DNA of 64,000 nucleotides from Hygrophila difformis (lineage: Eukaryota > Streptophyta > Magnoliopsida > Lamiales > Acanthaceae). Below, in pieces: positions 45,425 through 56,200 of this stretch; position 1 is the first letter of the stretch, and each line of letters starts with the position of its first letter. Both the position numbers and the translations under genes were made by a program. Where the stretch lies: NCBI GenBank assembly GCA_030278955.1, contig JAOANR010000001.1, forward strand, positions 2,382,894 through 2,446,893. Reading direction: 5' to 3'. The notes under the pieces were generated by a model. It worked only from the letters and a program-made list of their open reading frames with translations, was not told where the DNA came from and did no database searches.

Positions 45425-46218
45425 TAGGGGTGGGCATTTTTTGTCGGGTTCGGGTTTTGTCGGGTTTTAATTTTTAGAACCCGATATTTTCGGGTACCCG
45501 ACCCGACTCTCATCCGTCGGGTCGGGTGTCGGGTTTGTAGTTGGGTACCCGATCGGGTATCGGGTACCCGACAAAATAAATAAATAAATAAATTTTAATA
45601 TTTTTTTCCTAATATTTATTCATTTATTTTGCTTTACAATTTTCATATTTATTTAATAATTAGTATTTTTTAATTCTATGCGGTGAAAAATCAAGTATAC
45701 ACTTGAAAAATGGATAATTAATCTTAAATATGACAATGGATTTCAAGAATCGAAGATAACGTGATGAGTTATATTTTTATTTTAATTAATACTATCATCA
45801 TAGAATACAAGAATTTAATTAAATAATATTAATAGATAAGATGACATTAAATAGTAATAAATAAAACTGTAATTTATATTTTTAAATTAAAAAAATTGAT
45901 AGTTATAATTATTTTAAATTAAGAAAATTAAAAAAAAAAAACTACTAGTAACAGAATTGTGGAATTTGGGTTAATACTTTTTTTTTTTTTTAAAGTAACA
46001 CTAAATATATAGAATAATCTACTCAAAAAATATATGGAATTTAAAAAAAATATATATATTTGGCGGGTATCGGGTACCCGACAAATCCGACCCGATAAAG
46101 TCAGGTACCCGAATGTCGGGTACCCGCTTTTGTGCGGGTCGGGTTCGAGTATTTATTTTAAAAACCCGATAGTGTCGGGTACTCGACGTTCGGGTACCCG
46201 ACCCGATGCCCACCCCTA
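45425..46218. mobile_element. hAT-like non-autonomous element with CGGGTACCCGAC repeats, 794 bp
   Basis: Terminal repeats TAGGGGTGGGCA and TGCCCACCCCTA are exact. Both ends are filled with palindromic CGGGTACCCG units in mixed orientation, and the middle is AT-rich without a transposase. TGTTAGT occurs on both sides, possibly the remains of the 8-bp duplication. Confidence 0.75.
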
Positions 46219-47293
46219 GACTGTTAGTAGTCATGCCATTTGGGTATACAACAATCGAAAATTCTGTGTAAATTATATAGGCTAATTTCCTAAACTCAAC
46301 ACAGAATATTTTCCGCTTTCTTGCTGAAGAAGAGGGATGAATAAAGGATTCAAATTTGAATGTTCAATAAAAGTTTAATGAATTCCCAAAAGAGGCCTCG
46401 ATCTTGTTAAGAAAGGTTCAAATTTATCCATGAAATAATTCCTTTCATGACTTTCACGTAATCGCATCCCCTGATGGTGGAATAACATGTAGTAGTCAGA
46501 AGGAGCCAGCCCAAGAGTACTTGTACGATTCGGATAGTGTCAATAGATGCTGATACAATTTTCAGCCAGTTACTAATGGAATATATCAATCTATATCTGA
46601 CTGTAGTACAGTATAATTTAGGAATTTAATACTATGCGATATACTAGTATACTTTAATTATTGTTTTCAGTATTTCCATTGACGAAAAAGAAATAAAAAC
46701 GGCATGCCTCATTTGAGGCAAGTGTTTTAATAAATGGCCCTGGCCCTTCTTTCTTCAAAAAAAAAAATAAATAATAAAAACAAAAACAATGAAATATTCT
46801 ACCACTATTAGTTAATGAAAAATAATTATTTCCTCATATTTTGTCTTAATAGTATCTTGGTAATACAAACCAATAATAAACGTTCCATATTACTACTATA
46901 TTAGTAGTATGGGCGGGCGATTGAGCAATTTTGTAGATTGTTGAATACAGGTGACCCGTTGGTAAATGGGTGCGTGTTTTGCAGGGAATGTTATTGCATT
47001 CATTCATAGTAGCACATTAACAGTACTAACTGCACGGGTAGTGGTTTTGAAAGAAGTCTTATCTCCATGTAGTAGTGTATTTTGATTGGCTTGGCCCTGT
47101 GTAGTTGTGTATTTAATGAGTTCATTAATGATTTAATCTTATTTTGGGGGACAGGATAAGATAGAACTGCTGCTAGTCGCTACTTGCTAGTGTATTTGTC
47201 AACTTTGCATTATAGCACCAATATGGAATGGAATTGAATGGAATCTCTCAAGAACGACGTGGCATTGCTTTTGCTTTGACTATATTGTAAGTA
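46219..47293. other. Intergenic DNA
   Basis: AT-rich. No gene or complete element is recognised. Confidence 0.45.
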
Positions 47294-47734
47294 CTCCCTC
47301 CGTCCCATTAAAAGTGGCTACTATTTCTTTTTGGGGTGTCTCATTAAAAGTGGTCACTTTCTCTTTTAAGCAAATTAGATTAACATAAGCATGATTAAAA
47401 ACCCACAATAATGACAATTGTACTTTCTGTACAAAGTCCCTATATATGTTTAACCATTAATATCTCAAAATGGGTATAAATAAAAATTATATAAAATATA
47501 CTCCACGATTAGACGATTCCAACAAGATCACACTTGACTATTTTTTTCTTTCTACATCATTACGATAATATTAAGTCAAAGTTAAATAATAAATATGATT
47601 AAAAGTCAAATGTAACCATTATAAATTAGATGATGGATTAGTCAAATTTACTCACACTATTTTAACTACTAAACACTACAACCTAAATTCCCGTGCCCAA
47701 AAGAAAGTGGCCACTTTTAATGGGACGGAGGGAG
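47294..47734. mobile_element. Stowaway-type MITE, long form, 441 bp
   Basis: Ends CTCCCTCCGTCCCATTAAAA and TTTTAATGGGACGGAGGGAG are exact inverted repeats flanked by TA. It is the same family as the interrupted copy at 15476, in the opposite internal orientation. Confidence 0.9.
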
Positions 47735-47736
47735 TA

Positions 47737-48340
47737 CAATGGTCAATAGTAGTAAGTAAACTAGTAGTAATAGAATCAGACCACAGCTTTTCATCTCCGT
47801 TCACTCCGATCATTCACCATTACTCTACAACTACTCGTCACTTGTCAGACCACCGTTCTTCTTCTTCATGTCTCCACCCCCCCCCCCTTTTTTTTATGAC
47901 AAATTCCTTTAAATTTCCATCTCTACGCTTCTTTTCTAAAGGTCGGTGTTTTCAATCTTTTATGTTGTAATAAAAGACGGTACGGTATGGTAATCCTACA
48001 CAATTACGAAGAATATAAAAGGCTTTTCCATTTGTGCGTCTAACTCCCTCATTGACCAGTTCGGTCGACTGTTTGACAAACAAAATTTACCTTTTCAAAA
48101 TTTTAGAAAGCACACACACCCATACACAGTACTCTTTAATATACTATCTACTTGGATTACTCCGTTGTTTCAAAACTTTTGGATATACAGTCTAATACGT
48201 AATATTATGATATAAAATATAAAATATATAATATATTTTAAAATTATGCAAAAAATAAGAATTTAAGAAGATTAAACTTTACTATATTCTTCTGATATAA
48301 CTATAATAAAAAAGTTAAATTAAACTTATATCGTAAACAA
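47737..48340. other. Intergenic DNA
   Basis: It contains a C run at about 47877-47887 and a T run after it. No gene is recognised. Confidence 0.45.
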
Positions 48341-48342
48341 TA

Positions 48343-48598
48343 CTTTCTCCATTACATTTAATTTGTCTTGTTTGAATTTTATACACAATCCAATGCATTT
48401 TTTCAACCGTTAATATCTCAAAATATGTACAATAAAAAAATTGTGTGAAATATATATTCTAAAACTACATGATTATACGATTATAACAAGACCCAACTCG
48501 ACTATTTTTCAAATATATACTTGCAATAAAATCGAGTCAAAGTTGAACAATGAACAGTATCAAAAAGTCAAATAAGACATGTTAGGTAGGACGGAGCA
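48343..48598. mobile_element. Degenerate Stowaway-type MITE
   Basis: The left end CTTTCTCCATTACATTTAAT and right end GTTAGGTAGGACGGAG pair imperfectly. The interior resembles the 8804 copy in reverse. Confidence 0.65.
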
Positions 48599-49113
48599 TA
48601 AAAGGTTCAAATAAGAACCAAATAGAGAGCACTATAATATCAAGCATGATATCTGTGGTCAGATATGATTGCAATACTTTTCAGGGTTTCAATAGTCAAT
48701 TTGTAACATCAAGATGTCCTGCATTTATTATGAAAAGAAGTCGAAAGGGCTGAACATGTGTAGTTGTAGTACTTTCTTCAATACCAGAAATTCAGAGAAT
48801 GTAAAGATATTTACAGACCAAAAAAAGCTGGAAAATATCGTGGTACACACAACCAAGGACACACACGGGTTTTGATGGACCATTAGATCCCATACCATAA
48901 ACTAAAAGTTTTTACTCAAATCCTAAGCAGGAAAGACTAACCTTACAAAACATTGTCACTCTCTTACACAGCAAAATTTCAGTAATTTTTAAGTGTGGAT
49001 CTACTGCACCCAAAGTACTATCAGCAAATTTCAGTATTTGACCAAACATCAAACCCAAGATTATCAACAAGGAATGCCCAGATCAATGGAATCCTAAAAA
49101 GATCAAAGTTTCT
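48599..49113. other. Spacer and probable 3' untranslated region of the BBX gene
   Basis: No gene is recognised. Sequence near 49113 is likely transcribed with the minus-strand BBX gene. Confidence 0.45.
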
Positions 49114-50128
49114 TCACAAAATTCTGGATCTTTTGTGAATTGAAGGTGCAGTCATCTGGGGAACTGCAAAACAGTTGTCTTCATTCCTTTTCTTGCTGGA
49201 TCTGGAGTTGTGAGTGGAATAGTGCTCCTTCATTATCCCATTTGTTGTTCCAAATGTCATCATTCCTCCAGGTTGATTGTAGAATGTCACAGTTTGTGAT
49301 TCAGGAACCCAAACCCCCATGTTTTCTGTGGGGAAATCACCCATGTAGCTGTTGTCCCACACAGGCAGCAGCAAATCATTCTCCACATTCTGACAAAAAA
49401 AAAAAAAAAAATTCAAACTCTGCATCCCCCACATGTATAGTTATGTATCTAATGATGCAAACCTTGTGATGGAGAGAAGGGCAAGGAGAAGGTGAATCAA
49501 GAAAGTCTTCAACATGCCATCCAGGGAGTGTTTCCATTAGGTATTCTGAAAAGCTGCTTGTGCATCCGCCACTTGTACCCTTCACTGTGGGAGGTGTACA
49601 GGAGACTGCGCTTCCAATATTTGTACCTTTTCCAGTGGAATGTGTACATTCTGTTGTAGCGGGTTTATTCCCTGCTTGAGATTCGGTTGAAGCTGGGGAT
49701 GCAGGGTTCATCGGTAGGGCAGAAATTGGAGAGATCTCGACGCCAGTGAGGAGAAATCTGGTGTGCTTTTGCGTGTGCTCATTCGCCTTGTGGATTGGAA
49801 CATCGCAATCTTTGCACAAAAGTGCCCTATCCTGCTGGCAGAACAAAAAAGCTCTCTTTTCCTGGTCACAAAACCAAAAAACAAAAACCCTCAGTGGGTG
49901 AAATCCATCAAATACTTCATAGAAATTGATGATTGGGGGTACCTGGCAGATATCGCAGAGAGGGGATTGATTCGGGGAAGGGCAGTTGATGGAGAAACGT
50001 TGGTGTTTGCCGGCGAGCTTGTTGGCGTGGTGGACGCGGCGGTCGCAGGCGGCGCAGAGGGCGGCCTCGTCGGCGACGCAGAAGACGGCGGCTTCATGGC
50101 CGTGGCAGACGTCGCATTGGATCTTCAT
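49114..50128 (-). CDS. Double B-box zinc finger protein (BBX20/BBX21-like), three exons
   Basis: The predicted protein has 286 residues. Coding exons are 49943-50128, 49463-49861 and 49114-49389, all phase 0. B-box 1 begins MKIQCDVCHGHEAAVFC and includes CDRRVHHANKLAGKH. B-box 2 is completed only by splicing (CDICQ joined to EKRAFLFCQQDRALLCKDCD) and ends ANEHTQKHTRFLLTGV. There is no CCT domain, so it is structure group IV. The conserved FSEYLMETLPGWHVEDFLD segment (about residues 166-184) is shared with BBX20/21, and a C-terminal FAVPQ (about 269-273) resembles a COP1-binding VP motif. Such proteins act with HY5 in light signalling in the nucleus. Intron 1 is only 81 nt and in frame. Confidence 0.95.
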
Positions 50129-50232
50129 CTGATTGGGGGAATGAATTAGGATTGAGAAATCTAGGGATTTGAATTATGATCAAATGAGGGAAGTGGGGGA
50201 GAAGAGGGGACGAAGGATAGCGAAGTGGCAAA

Positions 50233-50241
50233 TATTATATA
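50233..50241 (-). promoter_or_regulatory. Putative TATA box of the BBX gene
   Basis: The minus strand reads GTATATAATA about 105 nt upstream of the ATG, which would give a short 5' untranslated region of roughly 75 nt. Confidence 0.5.
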
Positions 50242-50846
50242 CACACAGACAGACCTGCTGCAGTCTCACAACACAGACATGGGACAACGAAATCCCTCAC
50301 ACTTATGCTTAACCACTCCATGGACTACGGCACCACCACATGATTACAACTTACTTACCTTTTTACAGCACCTACAGTCGGATTAGTGGTAAACTTCGGC
50401 CACTACTAAGGTGATGGTTTGTAATTGGGTTACGGTACAATCCCTTCAAGAGCTTTTAGGTGCAGACATCATAAAAAAAGGCATCTCGCATCACAAAACA
50501 CTTCTTTGAGCATCGCATTTTTGGCATCACACGACACATGTCTCCCAACACACTAAATACACCATTTCATACATCAAATAACACAACTCCCATATCACAC
50601 ACATGGTGGCTCCGTGGCCGCATGTGCAGTCACCTGCACACTAACCCCTTCCGATGGTTTGTAACTATACTTTTTTTTCTTCTTTTAGTGTAGATGGAAA
50701 TAACTACTATTCGATACAAGGATATCCCTAATATATGAACAACAATCAAATACTCATGGAATGGCTATGTGATGTCCAAAATCACTTTGTGGATTCCAAT
50801 AAATCTGAAAACCTACAACTCATGCTCTGATCTAGCATGTAAAATA
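50242..50846. other. BBX upstream region
   Basis: Promoter sequence and spacer. No separate gene is seen. Confidence 0.45.
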
Positions 50847-51110
50847 CTCCCTCCGTTTTTTTTTTAACTTCACCCATCCTGCACTGCACGCAATCCAATA
50901 CACATTTTCAATCATTAATATCTCATATTATAGATAAGTAAAAATTATAAAAATTTAATATTCTAAAATTACGTGATTAGACGAATCCAACAACATCTCA
51001 CTTGATTATGTTTTATCTTATATAACTATGATAAAATGATGAATCAAAGTTACTTAATGAATAGTTTCTACTATTCAAAGGGAGAAGATAAGAAAAAAAA
51101 ACGGAGGGAG
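50847..51110. mobile_element. Stowaway-type MITE, 264 bp
   Basis: Ends CTCCCTCCGTTTTTTTTTT and AAAAAAAAACGGAGGGAG are exact inverted repeats flanked by TA, about 0.6 kb upstream of the BBX TATA candidate. Confidence 0.9.
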
Positions 51111-51112
51111 TA

Positions 51113-51598
51113 GTACCTAATAAAATGGCCAACAACTCCATACAAAGCGCATATCCTTTTTTCGCACATGATCTATCACTACGACCAATACACACACCAA
51201 AACCCCCCACTCCATCCGCATTAACTGACCTATCCCAAATAGTATATGGATTCGCACCCAACGGACCACACGTCATAAGACAAGGTGAAACATGTCCACA
51301 AGGTTTGGTTTTCACATACGTACGCTCAACGGAACTATAAAATAGTACTCCATCTGTCTCAATATATTGTATTAAACTATTAATATCTTTTAGAAGTGTT
51401 ACTCAATCCATTATTTTAATGGTCAATATCTCAAATTATATACAAGTAACATCGCAAACTGCAATAAATTTGATAGTGTGATACAATTTGTGACTGATTT
51501 AATTTAAGTTCTATTAAAACACCTTTTGTCGCAAAAAGAAAAATAAATTTTAATATTTGTATATACATTCACAATTTTATTTAATCATTTCATTATTT
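51113..51598. other. Intergenic DNA
   Basis: A Stowaway-like left end (CTCCATCTGTCTCAATATA, 51349) without a clear partner is present. Short open frames on both strands of 51013-51340 have no recognisable domain. Confidence 0.4.
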
Positions 51599-51693
51599 AA
51601 AACCTTCTTTTTTAAAAGTATCTCCCCCAATTCTCCAAGAACCCTAGATAGCTTTTCTTGTTTCTCTTCTCTGTTTTGCGCTATTCCTTCTTT

Positions 51694-53193
51694 ATGGCAG
51701 ATGAGAGTATGGCCGATCATGGCGGTATACCTCCTGATTCCACCATTCCATCGACTTCCCATCCCCAAGCTCCTTCCTATAGGGACATGGCGAGACGGGG
51801 GTCGCGTCCAGAGCATATCCACATCGATGATTTCATCTCTGACCTTGAGGGAGACCCGGATGATATTATTTCTACTACAAACAATGGAGTTCCAAAATTG
51901 ATTCTTTCTCCGGCTTTCAAGGCGAGTCTTATAAGGCAATGGAGATATGCTGTTATTTTGAAAGTTCTTGGTCGATCTATTTCCTATCGAGTGTTGAAAA
52001 CCCGGCCGGAGAAAATATGGCCGGCCGCGGCTCACCTTCCTCTGATAGACCTTGAAAATGGGTATTTTGTAATCAAATTCTTGAATGAGGCTGATTCTTT
52101 GCATGCTCTTACTGGTGGTCCTTGGACGATTCTTGGAAACTATTTGTATGTCCAGCAATGGGATGAACATTTTGATCCTAGAACTCATGAAATCCAGTCC
52201 TTGGTAACTTGGGTACGTTTTCCTAATATTCCAATGTACCTCTACAATAGGAAAACTCTTTATCGCTTGGGATCTTTGATTGGGAAAGTCCTTATTATTG
52301 ATTACTGTACGGATGGAGTTGCCCGAGGTCGGTTTGCTAGAGTTGCTATTCGTATGGATATAGACAAGCCCCTTGAGCCGAAAGTAGAAGTTGACAATCT
52401 CTCCTTCATTGTTGAGTATGAGAATGTTAAGGTAATTTGTTTCTCATGTGGTAAGTTTGGTCATACTAAAGAACGTTGTCCGGACAGCATGGAACCTGAT
52501 CAAGATGATGTTAATCAAGCGGGCCAGCAGCCATCTACCGTCCCGGACACTGGCTCAACCTATGGCCCTTGGATGGTTGTCCAACCTAAACGTCGTCCTC
52601 AACGAGTGGTGAATCCTCCTCCCCCTGGCCGACGCCTTCCTGCCCATCTGAATCGTTTTGCATCACTGGTAGATGAGCAGGGAGAGGAGGAAGTTCAGTT
52701 ACCTCATCAGAATCCTACCACTGGTCGTAGCCCTCTCGCCCATCCAAATCGTTTTGCATCATTGGGGACTGAGCAGGAAAAGGATGAAGTTCAGTTACCT
52801 CCTCATAATCCTCAATCTGATTTACCTCCTCTTAAGCCTTCTCCCAGGAATCGGCCTAGAGCTACTTCTCCATTCTCAAACACCAATGGCGAAGACCTTG
52901 CTCACAATGATTCCGCCTCTCCATTAGCTTCACCATCTTGGTCCCAACAACCTTCCGGTGCTTGGACTCGGAGTGCACCCTCTTCCCTTCCTCCGGAGAG
53001 ACATTTGGCCGTGTTTGTTCATGATCCTTCTCTACCTAAAAAGAGAAGGACCAGAAGTCCTTCTCCTAGGCCGCATGATCGCCCTCCTGACACGTCTCTA
53101 AGCTATGAAGATCATGCCACCTCAGATTCGGACATGGATGACAGCCTTCATAGGAGGGTTCGGGCTGCTAGCCTACCGGCTAGACCGCCCTAA
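51694..53193 (+). CDS. L1 ORF1 protein with DUF4283 and CCHC zinc knuckle
   Basis: The protein has 499 residues from the ATG at 51694 (MADESMADHGG), which aligns with the start of the second L1's ORF1. A DUF4283 domain covers about residues 80-165, with GGPWTILGNYLYVQQWDEHF near its end. The zinc knuckle CFSCGKFGHTKERC is near residues 249-262. The C-terminal third is proline- and serine-rich, with two near-identical LPAHLNRFASL/LAHPNRFASL segments. By analogy it binds L1 RNA. It ends 44 nt before the ORF2 ATG. Confidence 0.9.
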   Translation: MADESMADHGGIPPDSTIPSTSHPQAPSYRDMARRGSRPEHIHIDDFISDLEGDPDDIISTTNNGVPKLILSPAFKASLIRQWRYAVILKVLGRSISYRVLKTRPEKIWPAAAHLPLIDLENGYFVIKFLNEADSLHALTGGPWTILGNYLYVQQWDEHFDPRTHEIQSLVTWVRFPNIPMYLYNRKTLYRLGSLIGKVLIIDYCTDGVARGRFARVAIRMDIDKPLEPKVEVDNLSFIVEYENVKVICFSCGKFGHTKERCPDSMEPDQDDVNQAGQQPSTVPDTGSTYGPWMVVQPKRRPQRVVNPPPPGRRLPAHLNRFASLVDEQGEEEVQLPHQNPTTGRSPLAHPNRFASLGTEQEKDEVQLPPHNPQSDLPPLKPSPRNRPRATSPFSNTNGEDLAHNDSASPLASPSWSQQPSGAWTRSAPSSLPPERHLAVFVHDPSLPKKRRTRSPSPRPHDRPPDTSLSYEDHATSDSDMDDSLHRRVRAASLPARPP

Positions 53194-53237
53194 TTCTCTC
53201 TTTGTTCTCATTTCCTTTACTTTTCTTTATATTTTTC

Positions 53238-56200
53238 ATGGCACTTAATATTGTTTTTTGGAATGTTCAGGGTGCGGGTTCCCGGTCTTTTGGAAGGGAG
53301 TTTAGAGATTTTACTTCTAGCAACAAAATTGATTTTATTGCTTTGTTTGAACCAAGGATTAGTGGTTTTCATGCAGATCGCTTTATTAGGAAAAGTGGTT
53401 TCCAACACTCATTTCGTGTGGAGGCTATTGGTTTCTCTGGTGGAATCTGGTTATTGTGGAAAGATGGAGTTGAAGTCCAGATATTAGAAGCTCATTCTCA
53501 ATATATTGATGCACATATCTCATTGAATGGTCTTCAGTTCTTTGTCACAGCTGTGTATGCGGCTCCAAATAAGGCTAGGCGTGCTTGGCTTTGGCCTGAG
53601 CTTCTCCGGATTAGTCGTGCTAGACATGAGCCCTGGATTGTGGGAGGGGACCTTAATTGTATTGCTTATCTAGATGAGGCCTGTGGAGGAAGGATCTCCA
53701 TCACTGCCTCATTGGAATTGCAGCAGTGGATGTCCGATTCTGAGCTGAGGGAAGTTAAAACATATGGTAACAAGTTTACCTGGGCTAGAGGCCTTATTAG
53801 AAGGAGACTTGATCGAGTCCTGAGTAATGATGCATGGTGCAATTTGTTCCCTGCTGCAACTGTGGAGGTCAAACCTCGAATTGCTTCTGACCATGCACCT
53901 CTTGTCCTCCGTATTGATCCGTCCAGCAATAGCTCAGTTCGGAACAGGAATAATATTTTTCGATTTAAGGCTGCTTGGCTCGACCATCCTTGTTTTCATA
54001 GTCTGATTGAATCAATTTGGCAAGGCCCTGATAGCATACCTGTTAAACTTTCTAAACTTCAGGAGCAGGCTCTTTCTTGGCATGATCTAAAATTTGCATC
54101 CCTTGGTAGAAGGAAACGTAGAATCCGAGGTCGCATCGCCGGAATTGAGAAGCGTCCAAACTGGGAGGAGAACCCCTTCCTGGCCAGACTTCATAACCAA
54201 CTCAGTACAGATTTGGGTAAGATTTTACAGATTGAGGAACTTAATTGGATCCAACGCAGCACTCGGGATTGGCTCTTGGTTGGTGATAGGAATTCCAAGT
54301 TTTATCATAGCTTTGTCAAACAAAGGCAGATTCGAAAGAGAATTTCTATGCTTGAAGATAGCCAAGGGACTCTCTTTCAGTCTGAAGAGGACGTCCAGGA
54401 GATGATCCTTGAATTTTTCATCAAGCTATATACAGAGGAGTCTAGTTTTACTGGTGATGTCCCCAAATTAATGGATTCTCCCAAGACTATCTCTAGTATG
54501 GACAGGGACCTTTTTCAACGACTTCCCTCCTTGGAAGAAACCTTCAAAGCAATCAAAAGCATGTCACCGCTCAAAGCCCCAGGCCCCGATGGTTTCCAAG
54601 CTATTTTCTACCAACAAACTTGGGATACGACAGGTTTATCAGTCCATAATTCCATCTGTGAATACTTCTCTGGCAGACGTGATATTAAAGAGATTAACCT
54701 TACTCAAATAGTCTTGATTCCCAAAATCAGTAATCCTAGATCTGTTACTCAATATCGACCAATTAGTCTTTGTAATGTCTTCTATAAAATTATTACTAAA
54801 ATTCTAACTCTGAGACTTTCTAACATCATGCCCTCTTTGATAGCATCAGGTCAATCCAGTTTTGTTAAGCACAGGTTTCTTCACGACAATATTATGACTT
54901 GCCAAGAGCTCATACATCGCCTGGAGAAATCAACAGCAAAACCAGGGTTCATGATGATTAAGTTGGACCTCGAAAAAGCTTATGATCGGCTGAAATGGAG
55001 CTTTATTAGGGACACTCTTACTTGTGCAGGCTTTTCTCTTGCTAGCATTGATCTTATTATGAAATGTGTGGAATCTCCTTCTATGCAGGTCTCTTGGAAT
55101 AATGTCCTTTCTAGGCCCTTTAATCCTTCTAGAGGAGTTCGACAAGGGGATCCCATCTCTCCCTACATTTTCATACTTTGTATGGAGAGACTTGGTAACC
55201 TAATCAATGATGCTGTGGTTTCTGGACGGTGGAAGACTAAAGGCTGGGACAGAAATCGTCTCAAAGTGCCTTATCTTTTCTTTGCAGATGACATCTTACT
55301 CTTTGCCAAAGCTACAGTTCCTCAAGCCTCTCTCATTAAATCCATTCTGGACAAGTTCACAGCAGCTTCTGGCCTCTCCATTAATCCTCTTAAATCCCAT
55401 GTAATTTTTGGCAAAGGACTTGGCCGGGCTGAGAAACAAAATATTTTACAGGAACTTGGCATTGCACAAGCTGCTTCTGTGGGAACTTGTCTAGGTGTTC
55501 CAATCCTAACGGGCCGTCGTTCAGCTAAGCATTTTGGTTTCTTAATCGATAAGCTCAATAACAAAGTTGGTAATTGGTCCAATAAGTTTCTTAGTTTTGC
55601 TGGACGTATCACCTTGGTTAAATCTGTTTTGCAGGCTATGGGGAATCACATCCTCCAAGTCATTAGACTTCCATGCAAGGTCCATGCTGAACTGGATAAA
55701 ATCATTAGAAATTTTCTTTGGGGATCAACTCGTGCTAAGCGGAAAGTTCATCTTATTGCCTGGGATAGAATCACAGAAAGTGTTGATCGTGGGGGCCTTG
55801 GCATCCGGAGGACGAAAGATCTCAATGAGGCTCTGCTTATGAAGGGATGCTGGAGTCTGTTGACAAGGGATTCTCCTTGGATTCACATTATGAAATTTCA
55901 ATATGGCTGGAGAGGACATAGCTTCACACATAATGTCCAGTCTTTCTCCCCTATAGCCAGGGATCTTTTCTCTGTCTGGGAGTCCTTTTGCAATAACTTA
56001 GGATGGAACATTAGCAATGGTAAGCAAGTGTCTTTTTGGAAAGATAGATGGCTTAATGGTGATTTGTTGTTGCAGGATTGGGCTCTGGTTGACCTCCCTA
56101 TTGAAGAACAGGAGCGAACAGTGGGTGAATATGTAATTTCTACTGGATGGAATCATCAGCATCTTGCACAATTCCTTCCGCCGGCCATTTTGCATAAATT

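Noticed and set aside
46019..46234. Frames rich in GTR/RPD repeats on both strands
   Set aside because: They come from the CGGGTACCCG repeats of the hAT-like element.
49763..50149. 128-codon plus-strand frame
   Set aside because: It is antisense to BBX exons 1 and 2.
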